In this document: piece after piece, positions 26,638 to 35,630 of the stretch | How the letters are laid out: each line of letters opens with the position of its first letter | How positions within the stretch are numbered: position 1 is the first letter of the stretch | NCBI GenBank assembly: GCA_050258815.1 | Contig: JBLMZM010000290.1 | Coordinates: 1 to 64,000 of the forward strand | DNA: 64,000 nt | Source of the DNA: JAAXKN01 sp050258815 | GTDB lineage: Bacteria; Bacteroidota; Ignavibacteria; Ignavibacteriales; SURF-24 | Direction: 5' to 3' | The notes under the pieces: generated by a model | What the model was told of the DNA's origin: nothing | Seen by the model: the letters and a program-made list of their open reading frames with translations, nothing else | Database searches by the model: none | Position numbers and translations under genes: made by a program

Positions 26638-27891
26638 TTACTTCATATTATCTACAATTGCACGCGCAAACTGAGAAGTTTTTACTTCTTTTGCACCATT
26701 CATCAGTCGTGCAAAGTCATAAGTAACAACCTTGGATTTAATAGTCCGGGTTATTGCTTTTTCAATGAGTTGTGCGGCTTCTTTCCAGCCCATATATTCA
26801 AACATCATTACACCCGACAGAATAACAGAACCTGGATTTATCTTGTCCAGCCCGGCATATTTGGGTGCAGTACCATGGGTTGCCTCGAAAAGAGCGACAA
26901 AATAGCTTATATTAGCACCTGGTGCAATACCAAGTCCGCCTACCTGTGCTGCTGCAGCATCCGAAAGATAATCTCCATTAAGGTTCGGAGTAGCAACCAC
27001 GTCATATTCGTCCGGTCTTAACAACAGCTGCTGGAACATGCTATCTGCAATCCTGTCCTTAATGAGAATCTTACCTTCGGGCAGCTTGCCTTTATAGGTT
27101 TTATTCAATTCTTCTTCAGTTACAATTACGTCAGAAAACTCCTGCTTTGCAATTTTATAACCCCATTCCTTGAATGATCCTTCTGTGAACTTCATTATAT
27201 TGCCTTTGTGCACCAGAGTCACGCTCTTCCTGTTATTCGCAATTGCATATTCGATTGCTTTTTTAACCAGTCTGACCGAACCGAATTCACTCATTGGTTT
27301 TATGCCTATACCTGAGTTCGGACGAACATCTTTCTTTAATTTATCAGTCAGGAAAGTTATAATTTCATTAGCTTCTTTGGACCCTGCCTTGAATTCTATA
27401 CCTGCATAAACATCTTCAGTATTTTCTCTGAAAAGTACGATGTCCAGATCCTGAGGACGTTTCATTGGGCTAGGTGTACCGGCATAATATTTTACCGGAC
27501 GTACACACGCAAATAGATCGAGTTTCTGTCTGAGTGTTACGTTCAGACTTCTGATGCCTCCTCCAACCGGTGTAGTCAAAGGTCCTTTAATGGCAACAAC
27601 ATATTCTCCGATAGCCTTAATAGTTTCTTCAGGCAGCCATTTATTCTTACCATAAATTCCAAGTGCCTTCTCTCCGGCATATATTTCCATCCAGGATACT
27701 TTTCTTTTTCCCTTATAAGCTTTTTTTACAGCAGCATCAAATACCAACTGTGAAGCCTTCCAGATATCAGGTCCGGTGCCGTCACCCTCAATAAATGGGA
27801 TAATGGGATTATCAGGTACTACTAATTTATTATCCTGTACGGTTATTTTTGAACCCTGAGCCGGGACGTTAATATGTTTAAATTTTGCCAT
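26638..27891 (-). CDS. icd: NADP-dependent isocitrate dehydrogenase
   Basis: 417 residues, matching E. coli Icd (416). The substrate serine motif SLNVTLRQ and the THGTAPKYAG motif are present; in E. coli the Lys-Tyr of HGTAPKY fix the 2'-phosphate of NADP, and both are here, so the cofactor is NADP. It converts isocitrate to 2-oxoglutarate in the TCA cycle. It follows the flippase-like gene by 14 nt as the last gene of a likely operon and is followed by a hairpin. Confidence 0.96.
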   Translation of the reverse strand: MAKFKHINVPAQGSKITVQDNKLVVPDNPIIPFIEGDGTGPDIWKASQLVFDAAVKKAYKGKRKVSWMEIYAGEKALGIYGKNKWLPEETIKAIGEYVVAIKGPLTTPVGGGIRSLNVTLRQKLDLFACVRPVKYYAGTPSPMKRPQDLDIVLFRENTEDVYAGIEFKAGSKEANEIITFLTDKLKKDVRPNSGIGIKPMSEFGSVRLVKKAIEYAIANNRKSVTLVHKGNIMKFTEGSFKEWGYKIAKQEFSDVIVTEEELNKTYKGKLPEGKILIKDRIADSMFQQLLLRPDEYDVVATPNLNGDYLSDAAAAQVGGLGIAPGANISYFVALFEATHGTAPKYAGLDKINPGSVILSGVMMFEYMGWKEAAQLIEKAITRTIKSKVVTYDFARLMNGAKEVKTSQFARAIVDNMK

Positions 27892-27905
27892 CTTTCTAAC
27901 TCCGT

Positions 27906-28868
27906 CTAATTGTTTAATGAAGTCTCAACCGAAACTTTCCCATATCTATGTTGATAAAACGAAACGCTAAGAACACCGATAAAAACCGCAAACCAGAGTG
28001 TAACGGCTCTAACAATAAAAGTAGAAGAAACAGCAATATCTTTAGATACCTTGCTCCTGACCAGTAAAAAGGTCAGTGAGCCATCTGTAACACCCAGTCC
28101 CCCGGGCAGCATAGTAATTGCACCCGCAATAGTAGAAAAGGTATAGATGAAAACCGCCCAGAGTATATTAAAATTAACTCCAAAATTAAGAAGAATTATG
28201 TAATAACCCAAACATTCAAAGGACCAGGAGAATAAACTGATGACAACCATATAGACCAATGGAATGGGACGCAGCAAAATATAGGCACTTTCATATGCCG
28301 TTCTGATTCTCTCTGCGTGAGTTCTGAATAGTCCCATTTTAACTATCCACCCGATTATCAGCAGTGACAATTTTTTATGACTGATGACAAGTGACAGCAG
28401 GAGAAAAAACAGACCGGTACCGATAACAATCAGGCGCCCGTAGTTGAATACATAAGCTCCAAGAAGGGCCAGAAGTACCAGGGAAATAAAATCCGTAATT
28501 CTTTCAACCATGATTATTGGTGCCGTTTTACTGATTGATTCACCGGAAACCTGCTTGACCAGATAAGCTTTGAGCAATTCGCCCATCTTTCCCGGTGTAA
28601 CGCTCATTATTAATCCCGACATAAATATAGCAAAAGAATCCAGACGGGAAACATTAATTTTTAAAATTCTTAAGTAATAATCCCATTTAAAAAACCGCGT
28701 AAGGTAATTAATAAAGGAAAGGAGCAAAAGAACCGGCAGCCATAACCAGTTGAACCTGCCAAAGGCTGATATAACACTTTTGTAATCAGCATAGATTGTA
28801 AAACCCAAATACAGCAATGCTGCAATGGCCAGTGATCTGAAGATGTTTTTCTTTACTTTTTCCAGCAA
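27906..28868 (-). CDS. Flippase-like integral membrane protein (UPF0104/LPG synthase TM)
   Basis: 320 residues with about eight hydrophobic helices and the SVTPGKMGELLKAYLV motif typical of the lysylphosphatidylglycerol synthase transmembrane (UPF0104, AglD2-like) family. The C-terminal GAITMLPGGLGVTDG segment matches too. No soluble synthase domain is fused. Substrate unknown; relatives are linked to lipid or glycan transfer. It is contiguous with maf upstream and icd downstream. Confidence 0.82.
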   Translation of the reverse strand: MLEKVKKNIFRSLAIAALLYLGFTIYADYKSVISAFGRFNWLWLPVLLLLSFINYLTRFFKWDYYLRILKINVSRLDSFAIFMSGLIMSVTPGKMGELLKAYLVKQVSGESISKTAPIIMVERITDFISLVLLALLGAYVFNYGRLIVIGTGLFFLLLSLVISHKKLSLLIIGWIVKMGLFRTHAERIRTAYESAYILLRPIPLVYMVVISLFSWSFECLGYYIILLNFGVNFNILWAVFIYTFSTIAGAITMLPGGLGVTDGSLTFLLVRSKVSKDIAVSSTFIVRAVTLWFAVFIGVLSVSFYQHRYGKVSVETSLNN

Positions 28869-29447
28869 TTAAATTACTCTCTTTAGTGTATCATAAAGTT
28901 TAGTTAGTGGCAGACCAACAACATTGTAATAGCAGCCATTTATTCTTTTAACAAAGACTGCACCAAAATCATCCTGTATTCCGTAGGCCCCGGCTTTATC
29001 CATCGGGCTGCCTGTCTTAATATAATCCCTGATCTCTTCAGTGCTCAGTTCTCTGAATGTTACCAGAGTCTTTTCATGATCTATTACAGTTACTCCCTTT
29101 ACCATATTACAGATTGCAAAGCCGGTATAGACGCAATGCGTCCTGCCGCTCAAAAATCCAAGGATTTTTTCGGCATCAGACTCATCTTTAGGTTTACCTA
29201 TAATCTGATGGTCAAGCACAACAATTGTATCAGCAGTAATTATAATACCATTCTGTACCCTCTTTCTGGCCAGCTCCAGCTTTTGACGTGAGAGTCTTTT
29301 CACAGTTTCAACCGGATGCTCTCCATCCAGAATTTCCTCATCTAAATCCACATCAAATGAATCAAATTTGAGGTTAAGCAACTCAAGAAGTTTCCTCCTG
29401 CGTGGTGATTTAGAGGCCAGATATATCGGCACATCAGTTTTAATCAT
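28869..29447 (-). CDS. Maf-family nucleotide pyrophosphatase
   Basis: 192 residues. The N-terminal IYLASKSPRRRKLL and the motifs DTIV and MDKAGAYGIQD are the Maf signature; Maf proteins hydrolyse dTTP, UTP or modified nucleotides. The start overlaps the stop of the SpoIID gene (TAATG), and the next gene begins immediately after its stop, so the three are cotranscribed. Confidence 0.92.
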   Translation of the reverse strand: MIKTDVPIYLASKSPRRRKLLELLNLKFDSFDVDLDEEILDGEHPVETVKRLSRQKLELARKRVQNGIIITADTIVVLDHQIIGKPKDESDAEKILGFLSGRTHCVYTGFAICNMVKGVTVIDHEKTLVTFRELSTEEIRDYIKTGSPMDKAGAYGIQDDFGAVFVKRINGCYYNVVGLPLTKLYDTLKRVI

Positions 29448-30679
29448 TATAACCTTCCTAACTTAGTTCCTGGGAAATAAAAAGATAGAATCTCATCATA
29501 TTTTTCACCCGATCGAGACTGCCCTATGGCTCCCCACTGACATAAACCCACACCATGTCCGTTCCCCAGTCCCTGAATTACTAATTTACTCAGTTTACCC
29601 TCCCTGAACTGTGGTTTCAGACTGAAGAGCGTACTCTTCAGTAATCCGCCGTTTACCTTTGATCTAATTACAGAACGAATTCCGTTCCCAGTCAGGGTCA
29701 CACCTGTTTCCTGGCCATCTTTATCCTCGACCGAAATATATAAGTCCCTGACACGTTCAGAATCAAACCTGCTTTTTACCACAATATCTTTGATGACATA
29801 CTCACCCTTTGCCAAAGTTCCGGATCGTACCAGATATTGTACCAATTCCTGCGGTGTATAAGTCTCCTCCCACATAAAACCCGGGGAAATCCGGCAGTAT
29901 GTTTCGTCACCGTCTTTTACTCCGGCTAAATAAGGGATAGACTTCTGATTAAACACATTGTCGCAGTTTTCAGTATAGCCTCCACATGACGAAAAATAAA
30001 ACACTTTTGCCGGCAGGCCATTATACAGCAGGATCATATCCTCGGTTTCAGTAACTGCCCTGTTTATTAAACTTTTCTGCGTCTGGACCCCATTAAAAAC
30101 CTGATCCCTGAAATCAGCCAGAACATCATAGGCACCACTGCTTTCCTCCATTTTCATCAAGGTATAATTTCTCACACATACAGCGAATGCCTTCAATGCT
30201 TCCAGATCTTCTGATTTGGAAGCAGTACCCATTTCCGAATATATTACTCCCTTTACATAACTCTCAAGATCTGAATGGTTTATGAGTATCACTTTACTAT
30301 TGGAGCTTTGTATCCGGAATGCACCTTTATAGGATTTTCCTTTATAATTCAACAAGTCATCTTCTGCAACAGGATCAATTTCGCATACATTTAAACTGTA
30401 TTTCTTCTTTCCCAGATGCAATACAATTTTATCCTTATCCGTAGAAAAATAGAACTTTTCACCCTTCTTAAGAGTGGCAATTGAATTATCTTCACTCTTT
30501 ATGACAACGGGAGAATTGAAAGAAATTGTTCTGGACTGCAGGTCACCATCAAGTAAAATCCTTATAACATTGGATTTGTACTTCGTAACGGTTTTATTTT
30601 TAACTACTCTTGAAGGGGTTGAAGCACACTGGAATAATAATAACGAAAGGACCAGGTGAGGGAGATATTTAATTTTCAT
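29447..30679 (-). CDS. SpoIID/LytB domain lipoprotein
   Basis: 410 residues. A lipoprotein signal (LLFQCAS) is followed by a variable beta region and the SpoIID domain: SEMG, ALKAFAVCVRNYT, a SSCGGYTENC region, and GLGNGHGVGLCQWGA near the C-terminus. SpoIID-type proteins cleave denuded peptidoglycan; LytB-type members occur in non-spore-formers. Heads the SpoIID-maf-flippase-icd gene row. Confidence 0.88.
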   Translation of the reverse strand: MKIKYLPHLVLSLLLFQCASTPSRVVKNKTVTKYKSNVIRILLDGDLQSRTISFNSPVVIKSEDNSIATLKKGEKFYFSTDKDKIVLHLGKKKYSLNVCEIDPVAEDDLLNYKGKSYKGAFRIQSSNSKVILINHSDLESYVKGVIYSEMGTASKSEDLEALKAFAVCVRNYTLMKMEESSGAYDVLADFRDQVFNGVQTQKSLINRAVTETEDMILLYNGLPAKVFYFSSCGGYTENCDNVFNQKSIPYLAGVKDGDETYCRISPGFMWEETYTPQELVQYLVRSGTLAKGEYVIKDIVVKSRFDSERVRDLYISVEDKDGQETGVTLTGNGIRSVIRSKVNGGLLKSTLFSLKPQFREGKLSKLVIQGLGNGHGVGLCQWGAIGQSRSGEKYDEILSFYFPGTKLGRL

Positions 30680-30729
30680 CTGAAGAAACCGGTGAGAAAC
30701 TTATTGCAGAAATAAAAAGGTATTTGATA

Positions 30730-31143
30730 TCATCTGAACATTGCTTTTATGCTGCCCCAGGTGCGCTTAACGCCTGAAACATTATTATGGTCCACCCGCA
30801 TTGCATAAGACTCAGTGGATTCAATACTATTTACAGAAACGAATTTCAATTTGTAGAAATATTCATGACCACTGGTCTTGAATGCAGAATTGTCTATATA
30901 AGTATATGAAGAATTGTTACCCTTGGGGGTTATGCTTGCAATAAGTGAAAAATTTCCGCCACTTGCGGGCTTTCTATAAATTTCTATAACCTGAAGATTA
31001 TCTTCCAAAATTGTAAACCACTTTAGAGTAATATCATCTCCGTCACTTTTAACTTCAAACCCACCAAAGGTAGTTACTGCCATCAAAGATCCGGCCAGTA
31101 ATAAGCCAGTTAAAACCGATAATATGATACTTTTCGTTTTCAT
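30730..31143 (-). CDS. Secreted FN3-like single-domain protein
   Basis: 137 residues. The signal peptide (KTKSIILSVLTGLLLAG) is followed by one domain with a W-T-E-N pattern (TLKWFTILEDNLQVIEIYR) and SLIASITPKGN, a form of fibronectin type III common in secreted Bacteroidota/Ignavibacteria proteins just ahead of sorting domains. Here the domain stands alone and no C-terminal sorting domain is visible. Function unknown. It is upstream of the SpoIID gene by 51 bp, same strand. Confidence 0.7.
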   Translation of the reverse strand: MKTKSIILSVLTGLLLAGSLMAVTTFGGFEVKSDGDDITLKWFTILEDNLQVIEIYRKPASGGNFSLIASITPKGNNSSYTYIDNSAFKTSGHEYFYKLKFVSVNSIESTESYAMRVDHNNVSGVKRTWGSIKAMFR

Positions 31144-31258
31144 GTGGGTAATATATTAGGAATAGTGAAAAATGTCAATAGCCTAAATTTTAAAACTTGA
31201 CTTCATTATTAAAATAAAAATAACTGTGATAAAGTACAACATTTCACGGGGAAAAACC

Positions 31259-32194
31259 TTAAATTCTTCGTCTGAATCCTTCCCCAAGCACTTCATGTAC
31301 ATTCCCAATTATAACAAAGGCATCGGGATCTATTTCCTTTATGGCCTCAGTTAGTATGGTTACTTCCCTGAAAGTAACTACTGTTACAATAATCTCGCGT
31401 TCAATGTTTTTATATAAACCATGTGCTCTTAATCCGGTAGCACCACGGCTGAAATCATTCATTATGCATTGCGCAATTTCATCAGATTTATCCGAAATAA
31501 TAAAAGCCATCCTGGCATAATCAAACCCGTCGACAATGACATCCACTAGTTTACTGGAAACAAACAACAGGAAAAATGCATATAGGGTCAGTGACATTGC
31601 CGGGCGAACCGGAGAAAGGTGCTTTATTTCAATAATAAATCCAGCCAGAGCAATGACAAAGAAATCTATGAACATTATTGCCTGCCCCGGTTTAATACCG
31701 TAACGCTTCTGCATAATTGATGCAACAATGTCTGAACCGGCAGTAGTACCTTTAAATTTGAAGATTATGCCCAATCCGACTCCAAGCAAAACAGAACCAA
31801 TCAATATCAGAAACAGAAAATCATTTTGCAGCAGGTCTTTAATTGTTTGGGTATCCTGGAGTCTAATGTACTTAAAGCCAGGGATATCACCCCTGAAAAG
31901 GTCGATAAAAATGGAATTTAGCGTAAAACCATAAAATGTACGGGTTCCGAATTTTTTACCCAACTCTTTAACTCCCCAGGCATAAAGAGGTACATTTAAT
32001 AGCCACATCATTAAACCAACCGGTATAGTCTTGTTGGAAAGAAAGTGGAGAGCCATCGATAAACCACTGACCCCTCCCGGCACAACCTGGGCATCTACCA
32101 GAAAGACCCCAATTCCAAGGGCCATAATTGCGGCACCTACAGTTATAAAAAAATAATCGACAAGGGGGTATTTTTTAAGGAACTTTGATTTCAT
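31259..32194 (-). CDS. YitT-family membrane protein (DUF161/DUF2179)
   Basis: 311 residues: five to six hydrophobic helices with the GVSGLSMALHF motif, then a soluble C-terminal DUF2179 domain (GATGLRAHGLY and VTFREVTILTEAIKEIDP). YitT members are of unknown function. Independent gene with no obvious partner. Confidence 0.88.
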   Translation of the reverse strand: MKSKFLKKYPLVDYFFITVGAAIMALGIGVFLVDAQVVPGGVSGLSMALHFLSNKTIPVGLMMWLLNVPLYAWGVKELGKKFGTRTFYGFTLNSIFIDLFRGDIPGFKYIRLQDTQTIKDLLQNDFLFLILIGSVLLGVGLGIIFKFKGTTAGSDIVASIMQKRYGIKPGQAIMFIDFFVIALAGFIIEIKHLSPVRPAMSLTLYAFFLLFVSSKLVDVIVDGFDYARMAFIISDKSDEIAQCIMNDFSRGATGLRAHGLYKNIEREIIVTVVTFREVTILTEAIKEIDPDAFVIIGNVHEVLGEGFRRRI

Positions 32195-32313
32195 TATTTC
32201 AACGTTTTGATTTATTAGTTATGGTTTAGCCTGGAAATTCCAGGCAAAAAACCGGGAATCAGTTTAGTTAAGGAGTAATTATAAGTCCATAAAAACCCCA
32301 TGGAACAGTTTTC

Positions 32314-32829
32314 TTAATACTTGTCATCCTCGTCATCATATTCATCACCGCCAAATCCATCATCATCATCTTCTTCGCCAGGTCCGAAATCATCATCAAA
32401 GAATTCATCATCATCATCTTTGAATTTTTTATCATCGAAGTCCATTTCAGACTCATTGTATAAGGGGAAACCATCCTTTTCATCTTCAAAATCCAGATCA
32501 TATGGGTTCACAATTTGCGGCAGCTTCCTGCGTGCAGGAATCCCCTCCTTGAAATCTTCAATTGTTCCTTCAAGAAAATATAAGGCTGGTTTTATGTCCG
32601 GAAATTCTTTTTGAAGCAGCTGCGGAGGGTTTTGTTTGTCCCCTTTTTTGTTTTTTGCTGCCGAATAGCTTTCTTCCAGATGCTTGAGGCTTTTAATCTT
32701 TGGTTCATCAGTCTTTACAATATAATCTTCATCCATCGAATAACTAACAATACTGTTATTTTCATTACTATATATATAAGTACAGATGTATTCTTCTTCC
32801 TGATAATTAAATAAAAAATAAATATTCAT
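32314..32829 (-). CDS. Uncharacterised protein with acidic tail
   Basis: 171 residues, not recognised. No signal or membrane segment. The N-terminal part has a short hydrophobic stretch and mixed charges; from about residue 120 it is almost entirely D, E, F and G, ending DDEDDKY. The start is well supported by AGGGAAG upstream. Acidic tails of this kind occur on nucleic-acid- or ribosome-associated proteins, but no fold evidence exists here. Confidence 0.65.
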   Translation of the reverse strand: MNIYFLFNYQEEEYICTYIYSNENNSIVSYSMDEDYIVKTDEPKIKSLKHLEESYSAAKNKKGDKQNPPQLLQKEFPDIKPALYFLEGTIEDFKEGIPARRKLPQIVNPYDLDFEDEKDGFPLYNESEMDFDDKKFKDDDDEFFDDDFGPGEEDDDDGFGGDEYDDEDDKY

Positions 32830-33054
32830 AGTTGCTTCCCTTGAATTTTGCTACACTAATTTTACGGAATTCACATAACAATTTAGGGGCTATTTTCCCA
32901 AATTTCAATAAGAAACTCTTTGTACCGTATCAAATTCAAATCAGCCAGAGTGTCGTTTTTATTTTTCATATTCAGGTAAGGATTTGGGATTTTGTATTTG
33001 AAATAAAAATCATATTTTTCACACAGATTTCTTTAAAACTAAAATTACATACTT

Positions 33055-34053
33055 ATGGATTTTACTCCTTCATATATAAACTTATATCTTTCAGGTGAAC
33101 TTAAAAAAAGAGCAGATAAGTCTGATAAACTGTTATCCAGGTGCATAACGTGTCCCAGGGAATGCCTTGTCAACAGGGTTGAGAACCAGCTTGGCAAGTG
33201 CCTTAGCGGATATTTACCCATTGTGTCTTCCTATACTCCGCATTTTGGCGAGGAACCTGTACTTTCTGGTACCAGAGGCGCCGGGAATATCTTTTTCGGT
33301 AACTGCAACCTTAAATGCGTTTTTTGCCAGAATTTTGAAATTTCGCAAAACTGGAAAAACGAAAAGAACCATGAAGTTTCATTCCATCGACTGGCTTCAA
33401 TTATGCTTGAACTGCAGGAAAAGGAGTGTCACAACATCGGTTTGGTATCACCCACCCATTTTTCAGCCCAGATATTGAAATCCATCTTTTTAGCTGCCGG
33501 AATGGGACTCAGACTTCCTGTAATCTACAATACAAATGGTTACGATTCTGTTGAGATGCTAAAACTATATGACGGAGTAGCAGATATTTACCTGCCCGAC
33601 ATTAAATACGGTAGTGATATAAATGGGAAAACTTATTCAAAGGTTGACGGATATTTTGAGAAGACAAAACAGGCACTGAGGGAAATGTACCGTCAGGTTG
33701 GCGAAGAGCTGGTCTATGATGGCGATATAGTCGTCCGTGGGTTAATAATAAGACATCTAGTACTGCCAAACGGATTGGCGGAATCGGAGGAGGTTTTCAG
33801 GTTCATAGCCCGGGAGCTGAGTCCCAATGTCCATATTTCACTAATGTCTCAGTATTATCCATCCAATAAGGCTAATAATGATTTTTTAATTAACCGTACC
33901 ATCCGCTTTTCCGAATATGAAAAAACACTGGAACTGCTGGAGAAATATGGTCTCAGGCACGGATGGATTCAGGAAATGGAAAGCAACGATTTTTATCGTC
34001 CGGAATTTAACAGAGACAGAATTGACCCCTTTGGAAACGAAAGCCAGAGATAA
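33055..34053 (+). CDS. Radical SAM protein, PflA-like (COG1313)
   Basis: 332 residues. An N-terminal Cys motif CITCPREC (C31, C34, C38) precedes the radical SAM signature CNLKCVFC (CxxxCxxC) that binds the 4Fe-4S cluster with SAM, followed by DIKYG. This matches the COG1313 family annotated as pyruvate-formate lyase activating enzyme-like. No partner glycyl-radical enzyme is nearby, so its substrate is unknown. Convergent with the DUF6600 gene across a hairpin. Confidence 0.88.
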   Translation: MDFTPSYINLYLSGELKKRADKSDKLLSRCITCPRECLVNRVENQLGKCLSGYLPIVSSYTPHFGEEPVLSGTRGAGNIFFGNCNLKCVFCQNFEISQNWKNEKNHEVSFHRLASIMLELQEKECHNIGLVSPTHFSAQILKSIFLAAGMGLRLPVIYNTNGYDSVEMLKLYDGVADIYLPDIKYGSDINGKTYSKVDGYFEKTKQALREMYRQVGEELVYDGDIVVRGLIIRHLVLPNGLAESEEVFRFIARELSPNVHISLMSQYYPSNKANNDFLINRTIRFSEYEKTLELLEKYGLRHGWIQEMESNDFYRPEFNRDRIDPFGNESQR

Positions 34054-34107
34054 TTTCAGCTTTCAGCCATATATTAAACGGATAACTTCAGGCAATAATA
34101 AAACAAA

Positions 34108-34145
34108 AAGACACAGAGTGGGTAAATTCAGAAACTCTGTGTCTT
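34108..34145. terminator. Bidirectional terminator between convergent genes
   Basis: A perfect 12-bp repeat (AAGACACAGAGT, 34108-34119, with 34134-34145) forms a hairpin. On the minus strand it is followed by TTTTTGTTTT, a good T tract for the DUF6600 gene; on the plus strand it follows the radical SAM gene by about 55 nt but lacks a T run. Confidence 0.75.
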
Positions 34146-34175
34146 AAGGTGAAGTCAAACTATTTTTTGTCAGGT

Positions 34176-35453
34176 CTATCTTCTTCTATCTCTTCCACTA
34201 TTCCCTGATCTTTCCGCCGGCTTTTCCTCTCTGCGCATATCCCGCGGTCTTTCCGAACTCCTGTTTTCCCTTACCTGCGGAGCATTATTTGACGGAGGAT
34301 TAACATTCCTTTGAGGTGTCTCTCTGGTCTGGGAATCATTAGATTCAACTCTTCTATCTCTTCCGGTGTTTCCGGAATTCCTTCCGCTTCTATCCGGAAC
34401 AGCGTCATTTCTTCTTTCATTTGTTCTGTCTGAAGGGGGCTCGGCCTTTCTCTCCTCGTTGCCCTGTCTGTTTCGTATTTCATCATTAGAATTGGTTTTA
34501 CCCTGATCAGTTCTTATAACATCCCTGCCTCTATCATTAGGTCTTGCATTCCTGTCAGCATTGCCACTTCCATCATTGCGGTTAATGTTTTCACGATTTA
34601 CTTCCCTGCCCATTTCTCTCATATTTACCTTAGAGGCATCCAGAGATGATCTTCTATCCGATCTTTTTATTTCCAGATTCCTGGTATTATCGTACTTATT
34701 CAGCTCATCACGGTTAGGTCTGAATACTTCCACCCTGTCATTATCCCTGTTCCTGGTCCCGGAAATATCTCTTATTCTTGTAGTTTCAACGAGATTTCTT
34801 TCAGTTACCGGGCGTCCGACGCGTCTTTCAACAAATTCCCTGTCAACTCCTCTGTTTATAACCCTTCCATCTCTGTATCCATACTCATTTCTGTAACGCG
34901 TATTTCCGTACAGTCTGTATTTAACTCTTTCGGGTGCCATGTATCTATGGACATCATATCCATCAAAATAGCGGTAAGAAATATAATTCCAGCAATTTGC
35001 GGGGAAATGCCAGTCATATGTAAAGTGAATACCAACATTTATATTAAAAACTGCATACGGAGGCAGCGGAGCCCAGCCAATATAGTCGTCACTATATCTC
35101 CATTCTACCCAGGCGGGTCCCCATTGATCATCCGGGATCCAGATCCAGCCATCATAATCATCATAAAACCACCTGCCATAATGATAAGTAGCCCACCCGA
35201 AGGGCTCGAAAGAGTCCCAGTACCAGCCGTCACTCGTCCAAACCCAGCGCCCGACTGTATACGGCTGCCAGCCGCGGCCTACATTGTATGGATGCCATGC
35301 ATAGAGATCATTATCAATTTCAATCCACTCACCATAATGGGAAAGGGAGCCATAAAAATAATTAAATGAAACTCTCCCATGATAGTTCTGGGCCATAACC
35401 TGGCTTAAACTTACAAACAGTACAATTGCTGCGGAAATTAGTATTTTTTTCAT
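34176..35453 (-). CDS. DUF6600-type secreted protein with Arg/Asn-rich tail
   Basis: 425 residues. The signal peptide ends at VMAQ. The first half carries a tryptophan- and tyrosine-rich series (WHPYNVGRGWQPYTVGRW and YXWGXW-like units) typical of DUF6600. From about residue 190 the sequence turns into a low-complexity region rich in R, N, D, S and P with almost no hydrophobics, probably disordered and strongly basic. GAGGTGTATC lies before ATG. The role is unknown; family members appear envelope-associated. Confidence 0.78.
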   Translation of the reverse strand: MKKILISAAIVLFVSLSQVMAQNYHGRVSFNYFYGSLSHYGEWIEIDNDLYAWHPYNVGRGWQPYTVGRWVWTSDGWYWDSFEPFGWATYHYGRWFYDDYDGWIWIPDDQWGPAWVEWRYSDDYIGWAPLPPYAVFNINVGIHFTYDWHFPANCWNYISYRYFDGYDVHRYMAPERVKYRLYGNTRYRNEYGYRDGRVINRGVDREFVERRVGRPVTERNLVETTRIRDISGTRNRDNDRVEVFRPNRDELNKYDNTRNLEIKRSDRRSSLDASKVNMREMGREVNRENINRNDGSGNADRNARPNDRGRDVIRTDQGKTNSNDEIRNRQGNEERKAEPPSDRTNERRNDAVPDRSGRNSGNTGRDRRVESNDSQTRETPQRNVNPPSNNAPQVRENRSSERPRDMRREEKPAERSGNSGRDRRR

Positions 35454-35630
35454 GATACACCTCGTTGATCCTAATCAAATTTGTCCTACTCTTCTATTAT
35501 AACAATGAATGTGCCAGAAGTTTCTGCTATTTTCCTCATATATTTGATGGATTACATTAAATGGTGTATCATTTATTATACAGGGATAACTAATATTGAC
35601 TACAAAAGAGTAAATTGAGCAGCGTAATGG

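Noticed and set aside
32321..32614. Plus-strand serine-rich frame of 97 codons
   Set aside because: It is the reverse of the Asp/Glu-rich tail of the minus-strand gene; the Ser run is a codon artefact (GAT/TCA).
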